Assembly: GCA_016708725.1 (NCBI GenBank)
Contig: JADJFE010000032.1
Coordinates: 1 to 64,000 of the forward strand
Direction: 5' to 3'
DNA length: 64,000 nt
From: Candidatus Aalborgicola bjergmarkensis
GTDB lineage: Bacteria; Pseudomonadota; Gammaproteobacteria; Burkholderiales; Burkholderiaceae_C
Shown: positions 32,833-40,533 of the stretch, piece after piece
How positions within the stretch are numbered: the first letter of the stretch is position 1
Layout: every line of letters starts with the position of its first letter
Notes under the pieces: model-generated
What the model was told of the DNA's origin: nothing
What the model saw: only the letters and a program-made list of their open reading frames with translations
The model's database searches: none
Translations under genes and position numbers: made by a program

Positions 32833-33057
32833 AGGCTGTAATCCTTGTGGGGCAAGCGGGAGCAGCTATTCTTTCATGAGCATGGATGCCATCACGCCTG
32901 CCCCGGCGCCAGCAAATTGGCAATCTACGGCGTTGAAGCAAGAAGGTTTCGACGTAGCGCCGCTGCTCCTCGGTCACCACGACCAGTTCGCCCGTGGGAA
33001 TGTCAAGGTCAATGTTTTTGAGGTTGTTGTACCAAGCGGTTAGCGCTATGTTTTTTG
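32833..33057. other. Composite relic: repeat right arm, unknown piece, uvrA 5' piece, repeat end
   Basis: From left to right: a partial right arm (GGCTGTAATCCTTGTG...AAGCGGGAGCAGCTAT, 32833-32870); ~70 bp of unrecognised sequence; about 90 bp matching uvrA codons from near residue 12 up to about 70 with a gap (32940-33030, minus sense); and the last 25 bp of the repeat (CAAGCGG...GCTATGTTTTTTG, 33033-33057), which runs straight into the rnhA end. This is the right boundary of the island, the mirror of the arrangement at 7700-8016. Confidence 0.8.
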
Positions 33058-33069
33058 CGTTCGATGGTT

Positions 33070-33543
33070 TCAACGCTGGCGCAGAGTCTGCTCCACTCCC
33101 TTGTTTGCCAAGGCGTCGGCGCGCTCATTGCCGGGATCACCCGTGTGGCCGCGAACCCAGCGCCAATCAATGGTATGCCCTGCACCGGACACGAGTTGGT
33201 CAAGTTGCTGCCACAAATCGACGTTCTTCACTGGTTGTTTGCTTGCCGTTTTCCAGCCACGCGACTTCCAGCCAGCCAGCCATTCGGTCACGCCCTTGAG
33301 CACGTACTGGCTGTCCAGGTACAACTCGACCGTGCAGGGGCGTTTCAGCGCCGCCAGCGCCTCGATCACGGCGGTCATTTCCATGCGGTTGTTGGTGGTG
33401 GCGCGTTCGCCGCCAAACATTTCCTTCTCCGTGCCATCTGCCGAGCGCAAGAGTACACCCCAGCCGCCAGGGCCAGGATTGCCCTTGCAGGCACCATCGG
33501 TGTAAATGACAACCGGGTTATTCGCTATATTCACTGTGCTCAC
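33070..33543 (-). CDS. rnhA: Ribonuclease HI
   Basis: RNase HI degrades the RNA strand of RNA-DNA hybrids. The 157-residue protein has all catalytic carboxylates: Asp in VIYTDGACKGNPGPGGWG, Glu in NNRMEMTAVIEAL, Asp in ELYLDSQYVLKGV, and the C-terminal HTGDPGNERADALAN with His and Asp. Length is normal. Its start adjoins the stop of the upstream methyltransferase gene. Its 3' end is duplicated as a relic at 7960-8016, which shows that uvrA was its original downstream neighbour. Confidence 0.97.
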   Translation of the reverse strand: MSTVNIANNPVVIYTDGACKGNPGPGGWGVLLRSADGTEKEMFGGERATTNNRMEMTAVIEALAALKRPCTVELYLDSQYVLKGVTEWLAGWKSRGWKTASKQPVKNVDLWQQLDQLVSGAGHTIDWRWVRGHTGDPGNERADALANKGVEQTLRQR

Positions 33544-34328
33544 TAAGTCTCCAGGTCGGCTGCGTGATCCGAAAGACGGTTGGTCACGGAGGCCGGATTA
33601 TGTACTGTGACGGGTGTTTTCTTCCAGGATGGCTCCAGCAACCGCATGCCCCGCACGCGCTTGACGGCCACCAGAAAATAGACTGCACCGAATATGGGCC
33701 ACCAACGTGCTCCGGTTGCGTCCATCCATGCCAGGCGCTGTAGCCAGTATTCACTTTCCACTCCGGGGCGGTAGCAGCCGAACTCGGCGACCTCGATCTC
33801 AAAACCAAGCAGACCGAGCCAATCGCGCAGCCGCCAGTAGCCAATGGAAGCACTGTTGGCGGGCAAAAATTGGGCGTCAACGCCGATTTTTCGGTATAAA
33901 CGTCCCCGTTTCTGGCGAAAGCCCCATAGGCTGGCTGAATTGAAACCGCAAATCACGACACGCCCCTCCGGCACCAGCACCCGTTCCACCTCGCGCAATG
34001 TGGCATGCGGGTCGGTACTGGATTCCAGCGTATGGGGCATCAGCACCAGGTCAAGGCTGTTCGGGGCGAAGGGCAGGGCGGAGAAATCGCACAACAAGGC
34101 GGGCGGCCTGGCCGATGGCGCGTTGGGGATGGTGCCTTCAAGCGCCAGCCATTTATGCGGCATACGATTGGCCTGCAAGCCATCGAGTTCGGGTACGCCG
34201 AGCTGCAGGGCGTGGTAGCCAAAAATATCGGCGACAGCGGCATCCATGCGCGCACGCTCCCATTCCAGCAGGTAGCGTCCTGCCGGAGTCTGGAGCCAAT
34301 CGTGCATCTCTATAATTTGCCTGCTCAT
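33543..34328 (-). CDS. SAM-dependent methyltransferase (methyltransferase 11 type)
   Basis: A class I methyltransferase of about 261 residues from MSRQIIEMHDWLQTPAGRYL. The fold is recognisable from LLCDFSALPFAPNSLDLVLM (motifs II-III), PHTLESSTDPHATLREVERV and LVPEGRVVICGFNSASLWGF. The gene commonly sits between gloB and rnhA in Burkholderiales, where its substrate is not established. The start is ambiguous: ATG at 34328 overlaps the divergent gloB start codon by two bases, while an internal ATG at 34307 (MHDWLQTP) would leave a 19-bp gap. Neither has a strong ribosome binding site. The stop meets the rnhA start. Confidence 0.9.
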   Translation of the reverse strand: MSRQIIEMHDWLQTPAGRYLLEWERARMDAAVADIFGYHALQLGVPELDGLQANRMPHKWLALEGTIPNAPSARPPALLCDFSALPFAPNSLDLVLMPHTLESSTDPHATLREVERVLVPEGRVVICGFNSASLWGFRQKRGRLYRKIGVDAQFLPANSASIGYWRLRDWLGLLGFEIEVAEFGCYRPGVESEYWLQRLAWMDATGARWWPIFGAVYFLVAVKRVRGMRLLEPSWKKTPVTVHNPASVTNRLSDHAADLET

Positions 34329-35085
34329 GAAGTTAATACCACTGCCCGCTTTTTCCGACAACTACATCTGGATGCTCCACGATGGGCGTGAAGCTTTGGT
34401 GGTGGATCCAGGGGACGCACAGCCGGTATTGGCGGCGTTGCAGCGCGAAAGCGTGCGTTTGCGGGCGATTTTAGTCACGCATGACCACGATGACCACACG
34501 GGTGGCATTAATGCCTTGTGTGCAGCCACCCATGCACAGGTATATACCGGCGGTGATGGTGATGGTGATGGTGATGGTGATGGTGGCGTTCTGAATTTGC
34601 TGGGGCTTGCGTTTGAAGTACTGGAGGTGCCCGGTCACACAGCCAATCACATCGCCTGGTACTGCGCCAGGACTGAAAGCACCCCTTTGCTGTTTTGCGG
34701 CGATACGCTTTTCAGTGGTGGCTGTGGCCGACTGCTCGGAGGCAGTGCTGAACAGATGCTGGCGTCCCTTCAAATGCTGGCAGCATTGCCAGGAGAAACC
34801 AGGGTGTGCTGTGCCCACGAATACACCTTGAGTAATCTGAAATTCGCACGGGAACTCGACCCCGACAATACCGATCTGTTGCAGTATTACACTCAGGCAC
34901 AGGCACTGCGTAACCAGGGCCTGCCCACACTGCCCTCCAGCATTGAACTGGAACGTCAGATCAACCCTTTCTTGCGCAGCCATCTGCCCCCTCTGATTGT
35001 GGCCGCCAGACGCCACGACGCGCAGGGTGTTGATACTGCGGGTGTCTTTGCCACGCTGCGAAAATGGAAGAACCAGTACCGATGA
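34327..35085 (+). CDS. gloB: Hydroxyacylglutathione hydrolase (glyoxalase II)
   Basis: GloB hydrolyses S-lactoylglutathione to lactate and glutathione, the second step of methylglyoxal detoxification. The 252-residue protein starts MKLIPLPAFSDNYIWMLHDG and has the metallo-beta-lactamase metal motif THDHDDH near residue 56, then VPGHTANHIAWY, FCGDTLFSGGCGR, CAHEYTLSNLKFA and the C-terminal ERQINPFLRS. An unusual (GD)n insertion, encoded by five GGTGAT repeats, sits in the loop after HAQVYTG. The gene is divergent from the methyltransferase; its stop overlaps the start of the lytic transglycosylase gene. Confidence 0.96.
   Translation: MKLIPLPAFSDNYIWMLHDGREALVVDPGDAQPVLAALQRESVRLRAILVTHDHDDHTGGINALCAATHAQVYTGGDGDGDGDGDGGVLNLLGLAFEVLEVPGHTANHIAWYCARTESTPLLFCGDTLFSGGCGRLLGGSAEQMLASLQMLAALPGETRVCCAHEYTLSNLKFARELDPDNTDLLQYYTQAQALRNQGLPTLPSSIELERQINPFLRSHLPPLIVAARRHDAQGVDTAGVFATLRKWKNQYR
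34552..34587. repeat. GGTGAT hexamer repeat within gloB
   Basis: Five GGTGAT units followed by GGTGGC encode alternating Gly-Asp in a surface loop of GloB. The unit preserves the frame, so length variants would change only the loop. Confidence 0.9.
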
Positions 35086-36746
35086 TTGTTTTCAAACGAT
35101 GTTGTCTCGTTATCCTGCTGTGCTTGACTGCTTGCGCCACCCAACAACCCTCAAAAGACGCAAGGGACACCACGCCACCAAGTGACCCTGCCGGCATCAC
35201 CTTGCAACCCAGCCGTACCCTGGAAAAACCAGCCCTGCCATTCTGGCGCCGGGCGAAAACGGAAACGAATACAGAAACGGACGCGACAGGCAACCAGGTG
35301 CCGTTGATGCCCATCACCGCAAAGCAAACTGCATCACGCACCGTGGTGGCGCTGAACACACCAGTCGATTTATGGGATCGGATTCGCAGGGGGTACGCCA
35401 TGCCGAATCTGGACAATGACCTGGTACGGGATCGTGAGCAGTGGTACGCGAAGCACCCCGACTATATTTCCCGGATGACGGAACGCTCCAGAAAGTATCT
35501 GTTTCACATTGTCGAAGAGCTGGAGCTGCGCAATATGCCAACGGAATTGGCACTTTTGCCGTTCGTCGAGAGCGCCTTCAACCCACAGGCCGTATCCAGT
35601 GCCAGGGCCGTGGGCATCTGGCAATTCATGCCTGCCACCGGCAGGACTTTCGAACTCAAGCAAAATGCGTTCCGCGACGACCGGCGCGATGTGCTGGCGT
35701 CCACCCGTGCTGCACTGGACTATCTGCACAAACTCTACGGCATGTTCGGTGACTGGCACCTGGCGCTGGCAGCCTATAACTGGGGAGAAGGCAGTGTTGG
35801 CCGGGCTGTTGCCAGAAACCAGCGTGCGGGGTTGGCGCTAGGGTATTCGGACCTGAGTATGCCCATGGAAACCCGGTTTTACATCCCCAAGTTGCAGGCC
35901 ATCAAGAACATCGTATCCCAACCGACAGCCTTTGGAAACCCGCTGCCGGTGATCGAAAACCACCCGTATTTCCAGTCGGTTACGATTCATCGGGACATTG
36001 ACGTAGCGCTGGCGGCCCGGCTGGCCGAGGTGTCTCTGGACGATTTCAAGGCACTCAACCCGTCCCTCAACCGTCCGGTCATCATGGCTGCGGGAACACC
36101 GCAGATTTTGCTGCCCTGGGACAACGCAGAAATCTTTCAAAGTAATCTGGAGTCCTATGGAGGAGGGCGTCTGGCCAGTTGGACCGTATGGCTAGCGCCC
36201 ATGACGATGCATCCGGCAGAAGCAGCACGGCGGGTCGGGATGAGCGAGGCCGAGTTGCGCAGTATCAATGCCATTCCCCCCAGGGTGGTGATTCAGGCCG
36301 GATCGGCCTTGCTGGTGCCACGCAGTCCCCAGGCAACCCAGGATATTGCGGTCAAGGTTGCCGACAACGGCCAACTGTCGCTGGCCCCCGAGATTGTGCT
36401 GCAACGCGTCGTGCTGCGCGCCAAACGGGGTGAGAGTGTCGCCAGCGTCGCCCGCAAGCACCGTGTCAGGCCAGACCAGGTTTCACAATGGAACAAGATT
36501 CCGATCATGGCCAATTTCAAACCGGGGCAGCAGGTCGTGCTGTTTTTACCATCAGCACCGCGCAATAACCACCCGCAGGCCGTTGCGCAGGTTACCGCAC
36601 GCGCCGCACCCGCGACCCGGATGGTGGCCAAAAAGACTGCCTCGCGCAAAGTAGTGACTGCCCCACGCAAAACAAAAACAATTGTGGTCAAGGCACCCGT
36701 GCGCCCTAGCTCTAAACATCAGACAACGCGCATCGCCCGACATTAG
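35082..36746 (+). CDS. mltD: Membrane-bound lytic murein transglycosylase D-like lipoprotein
   Basis: The start is the ATG at 35082 (MIVFKRCCLVILLCLTACAT), overlapping the gloB stop; LLCLTAC is a lipobox, so the protein should be an outer- or inner-membrane lipoprotein. A Slt-type transglycosylase domain follows, with the catalytic Glu in LALLPFVESAFNPQAVSSAR and AVGIWQFMPATGR, LALAAYNWGEGSVGRAV. Two LysM-like domains are present near residues 375-420 (MHPAEAARRVGMSEAELRSI) and 450-500 (VLRAKRGESVASVARKHRVR), then a Lys/Arg/Thr-rich tail. Role by family: cleaves peptidoglycan to 1,6-anhydromuropeptides during wall remodelling. Confidence 0.93.
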   Translation: MIVFKRCCLVILLCLTACATQQPSKDARDTTPPSDPAGITLQPSRTLEKPALPFWRRAKTETNTETDATGNQVPLMPITAKQTASRTVVALNTPVDLWDRIRRGYAMPNLDNDLVRDREQWYAKHPDYISRMTERSRKYLFHIVEELELRNMPTELALLPFVESAFNPQAVSSARAVGIWQFMPATGRTFELKQNAFRDDRRDVLASTRAALDYLHKLYGMFGDWHLALAAYNWGEGSVGRAVARNQRAGLALGYSDLSMPMETRFYIPKLQAIKNIVSQPTAFGNPLPVIENHPYFQSVTIHRDIDVALAARLAEVSLDDFKALNPSLNRPVIMAAGTPQILLPWDNAEIFQSNLESYGGGRLASWTVWLAPMTMHPAEAARRVGMSEAELRSINAIPPRVVIQAGSALLVPRSPQATQDIAVKVADNGQLSLAPEIVLQRVVLRAKRGESVASVARKHRVRPDQVSQWNKIPIMANFKPGQQVVLFLPSAPRNNHPQAVAQVTARAAPATRMVAKKTASRKVVTAPRKTKTIVVKAPVRPSSKHQTTRIARH

Positions 36747-36768
36747 CCAAACCAGGCCGGATGCATTT

Positions 36769-37236
36769 TCAGGAAAACCACTCCGGGTAAACGCGCTGTG
36801 CCTGCAGCATGGCCTTGTCCCCCAGCGTCAGCAAATCTATCACTGCCTGATGCTCAACAGGCACGATGTTGTGGTAAGTGAGTTCTTCAAAACGCTCATT
36901 GGCAAGCAACAATTTGTCCCTGTCAATGAACGGAAGTTTCATCATTTCGCTGGCAAGCTGGATCACCAATGCCCGGTATCCTTCCTGCCCCAGGGGCAAG
37001 ATGCCGTGCAGGTAAATGGAGCCCAGGCACAGGGAGTAGATGCCCTCATTGGCCATCAGGTACCTGCCCGTCGTTCCATACACCTTGGATTTGGCATTGT
37101 GCAGGCCCGTGACGGCACTGGACAGCATGCGAAGCGCGGAAAACTCGTTAAACTCGACGCGCAAAAACTGTCGAGACCACAGCAGAACCTCAAGTTCTAC
37201 TGGTAGTTCTCTGATAAGGGTTGATGTTGTGTTCAT
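36769..37236 (-). CDS. Conserved-looking protein of unknown function
   Basis: The 155-residue protein (MNTTSTLIRELPVELEVLLW ... AQRVYPEWFS) is soluble, with no signal peptide or obvious catalytic motif. It is mostly helical by composition. Coding character is good and it fills the space between the convergent mltD and the divergent cupin gene. I do not recognise the family. Confidence 0.7.
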   Translation of the reverse strand: MNTTSTLIRELPVELEVLLWSRQFLRVEFNEFSALRMLSSAVTGLHNAKSKVYGTTGRYLMANEGIYSLCLGSIYLHGILPLGQEGYRALVIQLASEMMKLPFIDRDKLLLANERFEELTYHNIVPVEHQAVIDLLTLGDKAMLQAQRVYPEWFS

Positions 37237-37364
37237 ACCGTGAATCTCATAAATTGGTTGTGTACCATCAACATATCGACGGATTCGAGGAAGACATTGC
37301 GTCGATTTGACCGCCCGTTCCCCCGCTTTTAATATTTAAGTTTTTAACCTCTGGATTTTTGTTG

Positions 37365-37778
37365 ATGACCGCATGCACCGAATTCACTGCATTTACCCGG
37401 ATTGTGTTGTTTACCGATGTGGATGGCCGTGCCCGGTTCCGTGAAGAGTCCATTGCGCTGGACCATGGCTCACCCCAGGCGGCTTTATCCGAATTGTTTG
37501 CCAGCGCCGGATTTCAGCTGCGTACCAGTCCGGTGGGTTTTCGCAGCACATTTCACTGCACAGATTACCCGCAGTGGGTTTTTATTCTGCAAGGGCAGAT
37601 GGAAATCGGTATTCATGGTGGCTCGCGTGTCTTCAAGCCTGGTGAGCATTTTTATTCAGCAGACCTGCTGCCCCAGGGGTGTGTCTTTGACCCGGAAATT
37701 CATGGTCACTGGAGCCGCCAGGTGGGTGATGATCCGTTGGTCACCCTGTTTGTGCGCGCAGCCGCCACTGCGTTCTAA
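37365..37778 (+). CDS. Small cupin-fold protein
   Basis: From the ATG at 37365 the protein has 137 residues. The motif STFHCTDYPQWVFILQGQME and IGIHGGSRVFKPGEHFYSAD fits a single cupin barrel (strand, gly-turn, PGE/D turn), with His in FHCTDYPQ and later HGHWSRQVGDDP as candidate metal ligands. Substrate unknown. An AT-rich leader (TTTAATATTTAAGTTTTTAA, 37328-37347) may hold its promoter. Its stop overlaps the convergent diguanylate cyclase stop by four bases. Confidence 0.75.
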   Translation: MTACTEFTAFTRIVLFTDVDGRARFREESIALDHGSPQAALSELFASAGFQLRTSPVGFRSTFHCTDYPQWVFILQGQMEIGIHGGSRVFKPGEHFYSADLLPQGCVFDPEIHGHWSRQVGDDPLVTLFVRAAATAF

Positions 37779-39445
37779 ACATGTCCGGCTAGTACAACCT
37801 GGTTGCGTCCCTGGGCCTTGGCTTGGTACATGGCCTGATCTGCGGCTTTGATCAGCTCCTCGACGGAGTTGTTGGCATCCGGCACGGCCACTGCAATTCC
37901 CACACTGATGGTGACGATGCCAAAACTGGATTCTGCGTGTGGCAGGGCTTGTGCTCGTAAGGTAGCGCACAATTTTCTGGCCATGGCGAGTGCCGCAGTG
38001 GTATCCATGTCGGGTGAAATGAATACAAACTCCTCGCCGCCGTATCTGGCCACCAGATCACTGGTTCTGCCAATCGTTAGCGTCAGCACACGCGCCACCT
38101 GACGCAGACATTCGTCGCCAGCCTGATGGCCGTAATAGTCGTTGTAGGGCTTGAACCAGTCAATGTCGAACAGCCCCAGGGTCAGCGGTTGCCCGGAGCG
38201 TGATGCACGCTGCCACTCACTGGCCAGCACCTCGTCAAAGCGGCGGCGATTGGCAATGCCGGTCAGTGCATCGGTGATGGTCAGTGTGGCGAGTTTTCCA
38301 TTGAGTTCCTCCAGTTCGCGTGTGCGGTCAGCAACCTTTTTTTCCAGGGTTCCATACGATTCTTGCAACTGTGCAGCCATCTGGTTGAATCCATCAGCCA
38401 GTGCTTCGAGTTCGTCGCCGGTATCGATATGGATGCGGTGGTTGAGTGCTCCACTGCCGACCCGGATAGTGCCCATGCGTAACAACTCAATCGGCTTGAC
38501 CATACGCCTGACCAGCATCACGCAAGCCCACACAGCAAACAATATGCTGACAAGCACGAGTGCAGCGCTGCGGACTGCCTGACGGTATAAGGGGTGATAT
38601 GCCTCGGACAGTGGTTCTTCAACGAACACAAACCAGTCAAGCTGTGCAATCCGGCTAAAGGCAGTGACCACGGGTTCTCCGTTTTTCCGGTGTGCATGCC
38701 GGGTCACTGGATCAACACCGTCTGTACCCGACAACGCAGCCTGCACCTGGGGTAAGCCTGCCATATTGGTCCTGGCCAGAATCAGACCGATATCAGGGTG
38801 TGCAATGAGATGTCCATTTACATCAATCGCATAGGCCAGACCGGATTGGCCCACCTTGATGCGAGAAATGTTGGCCAGCAAAAATTCAAGATCAATTTCA
38901 GCAACGGTGATGCCAGCGCCTTCCGGGCCAACTGGCATGGCCAGGGTCATGGACGGTGCAGCGTCCTGAAAGTAAACGGGACTACGGTAGCTGCGTCCCG
39001 TTTTCACACGTTTGAAAAAATCGGCACGCGAAAAATCCGCGCCGCTGCGCGCTACATCCGGTGCATAACGCGATACATGTAAATACTCCCGTCCATTGGG
39101 TTCGATCAGGCGGATTTCCCGGATAGCCGAAGTGCGGCGCAGGTACTGTATTTCGGCTGCACGTTGCTCCAGTAACGTTTTCCTGGACTGCTTATTAGAG
39201 ACCGCAGAAACCGCAGAAACCGCAGAAACCGATGTCATGCCGATGCGTTGCTCAATGCCAAAAAAATACTGCGCAATCTGGTCGGCTGCAGCTTGGGCTT
39301 TTTCATGCTGCACCTTGAGCATGGCGCTTTGACTTTCTTCGTACACCGCTGAAATATTCAGCACACCACTGAACAACAAAGCACCCCCTGTCAGCGAGCC
39401 AAAGATCCAGGCATACTTTTTGTACAGCGTGACGCGGTGCCGCAT
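37775..39445 (-). CDS. Membrane-bound diguanylate cyclase with dCache-type sensor
   Basis: The 556-residue protein has a first membrane helix near residues 12-32 (WIFGSLTGGALLFSGVLNIS), a periplasmic sensor of about 250 residues in dCache style (REIRLIEPNGREYLHVSRYA, SPVYFQDAAPSMTLAMPVGP) and a second helix near 290-312. A HAMP-like linker follows, then a C-terminal GGDEF domain with the active-site variant GGEEF in RYGGEEFVFISPD and the start TITDALTGIANRRRFDEVLA. It should make cyclic di-GMP in response to an external ligand. The sensor begins with a VSAVSAVSAVS stretch encoded by 9-bp repeats (39201-39227), an unusual low-complexity insertion. Confidence 0.93.
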   Translation of the reverse strand: MRHRVTLYKKYAWIFGSLTGGALLFSGVLNISAVYEESQSAMLKVQHEKAQAAADQIAQYFFGIEQRIGMTSVSAVSAVSAVSNKQSRKTLLEQRAAEIQYLRRTSAIREIRLIEPNGREYLHVSRYAPDVARSGADFSRADFFKRVKTGRSYRSPVYFQDAAPSMTLAMPVGPEGAGITVAEIDLEFLLANISRIKVGQSGLAYAIDVNGHLIAHPDIGLILARTNMAGLPQVQAALSGTDGVDPVTRHAHRKNGEPVVTAFSRIAQLDWFVFVEEPLSEAYHPLYRQAVRSAALVLVSILFAVWACVMLVRRMVKPIELLRMGTIRVGSGALNHRIHIDTGDELEALADGFNQMAAQLQESYGTLEKKVADRTRELEELNGKLATLTITDALTGIANRRRFDEVLASEWQRASRSGQPLTLGLFDIDWFKPYNDYYGHQAGDECLRQVARVLTLTIGRTSDLVARYGGEEFVFISPDMDTTAALAMARKLCATLRAQALPHAESSFGIVTISVGIAVAVPDANNSVEELIKAADQAMYQAKAQGRNQVVLAGHV

Positions 39446-39481
39446 GGGGTTAGAGGTCTGGTTGAAGGTCTGGTTGAAGGT

Positions 39482-40375
39482 TTAGTTGAATGGCTTGTCG
39501 TTTGGATTTTTTAGCAAATGAAGCATCGCGTCACTCATTGGCATGCCAAGATTGACTCCCTTGGAAGGCATGGGCGACAAAAGCCATTTGCGGTAAATGG
39601 CTTCCAACTCGCCCGATACCATGAGTCGGGTAATTTCCTGATCAACCACCTTTTTGAGGGCGGCATCGTTGCGCGGTAGAAGGCAGCCATAGGCTTCAAA
39701 AGACTGCGGCGTGCCCACTACCACCCACTCATTCGGGCGCCAGGCTTGCGTCATGGTGTAGTGCAGCAATACATCATCCATCATGTACGCGTCGGCCTGC
39801 CCGGCTTGCAGTACGGACAAGGGCGTGTCGCCACGATCAAAGGTCGAAATGATATTGATGCGGTAATTTTTCTCGCTGTTCATGGCACGCAACATTTTTT
39901 CCGAGGTGGATGCCGAAAATGTGGTGACATTTTTGCCAGCAAGATCAGAGAAATCCTTGATGCCCGAGTCCTTGCGCGTCATCAGGCGTGAGCCGGCAAC
40001 ATAAATCGTGTTGGAAAAAGAAACCAGTTTCTCGCGTTCCGTTGTGTGTGTTGTCGCGCCGCAGGAATAATCAACGATTCCATTCTGAACCACGGGAAAA
40101 CGGTTTTGCGTGGTGAAGGGAACGTTTTTGATGTGCAGTTTGGGCAGCTTGAGTTCGCGTTGAATGGCTTCGGCAATTTTCAACGCAATATCATGCGAAT
40201 AGCCCATGACCGTACCGTCAGAACTGATGAACGTGAAGGGCGGCGTTGACTCGTGGTAACCAATGGCGAGCGTTGCGCTGGCGCGTACTCTTTTCAACGT
40301 ATCGGACGTGTCTTCCGCTGCCGCATAGGCAAGTAAAGGCAAGGATAGAAAAAAAACAGCGTAATGGTTGCTCAT
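39482..40375 (-). CDS. Amino-acid-type periplasmic solute-binding protein
   Basis: The 297-residue protein has a short signal peptide (MSNHYAVFFLSLPLLAYAAA) and a solute-binding family 3 domain very close in pattern to the glutamate/aspartate-binding protein GltI: SATLAIGYHESTPPFTFISS, GYSHDIALKIAEAI, DYSCGATTHTTEREKLVSFS and YGCLLPRNDAALKKVVDQEI. Glutamate/aspartate is a likely ligand class, but no permease or ATPase genes are adjacent. It is co-directional with and 36 bp upstream of the diguanylate cyclase, so the two could form an operon with the binding protein sensing a nutrient. The start region contains a duplicated GGTTGCTCAT (40366-40386). Confidence 0.9.
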   Translation of the reverse strand: MSNHYAVFFLSLPLLAYAAAEDTSDTLKRVRASATLAIGYHESTPPFTFISSDGTVMGYSHDIALKIAEAIQRELKLPKLHIKNVPFTTQNRFPVVQNGIVDYSCGATTHTTEREKLVSFSNTIYVAGSRLMTRKDSGIKDFSDLAGKNVTTFSASTSEKMLRAMNSEKNYRINIISTFDRGDTPLSVLQAGQADAYMMDDVLLHYTMTQAWRPNEWVVVGTPQSFEAYGCLLPRNDAALKKVVDQEITRLMVSGELEAIYRKWLLSPMPSKGVNLGMPMSDAMLHLLKNPNDKPFN

Positions 40376-40402
40376 GGGTTGCTCATGGGTTGATACTGTG
40401 GT

Positions 40403-40440
40403 GGTTACTGGTTACTGGTTACTGGTTACTGGTTACTGGT
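40403..40440. repeat. GGTTACT heptamer tandem repeat
   Basis: Five identical GGTTACT units plus GGT lie 27 bp upstream of the divergent binding-protein gene and ~95 bp upstream of the aldehyde dehydrogenase start. It falls in the divergent promoter region. Heptamers would shift promoter spacing if the unit number changes. Confidence 0.9.
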
Positions 40441-40533
40441 AGCGGTGAGACTTTTTCGACTATGCATTATCGTTTCCAATCGGGGTATCATCGACACCCC
40501 CTTGCTTCTTGCCGCCATGCACCGTCAATCACC

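Noticed and set aside
7700..33060. Integron cassette array
   Set aside because: The repeats lack the RYYYAAC/GTTRRRY core sites of attC and contain or adjoin uvrA coding pieces; no integron integrase gene is present. The resemblance is conceptual only.
40246..40533. Longer N-terminus for the aldehyde dehydrogenase
   Set aside because: It would translate the heptamer repeat and low-complexity sequence; family members start near MNASTPYL.
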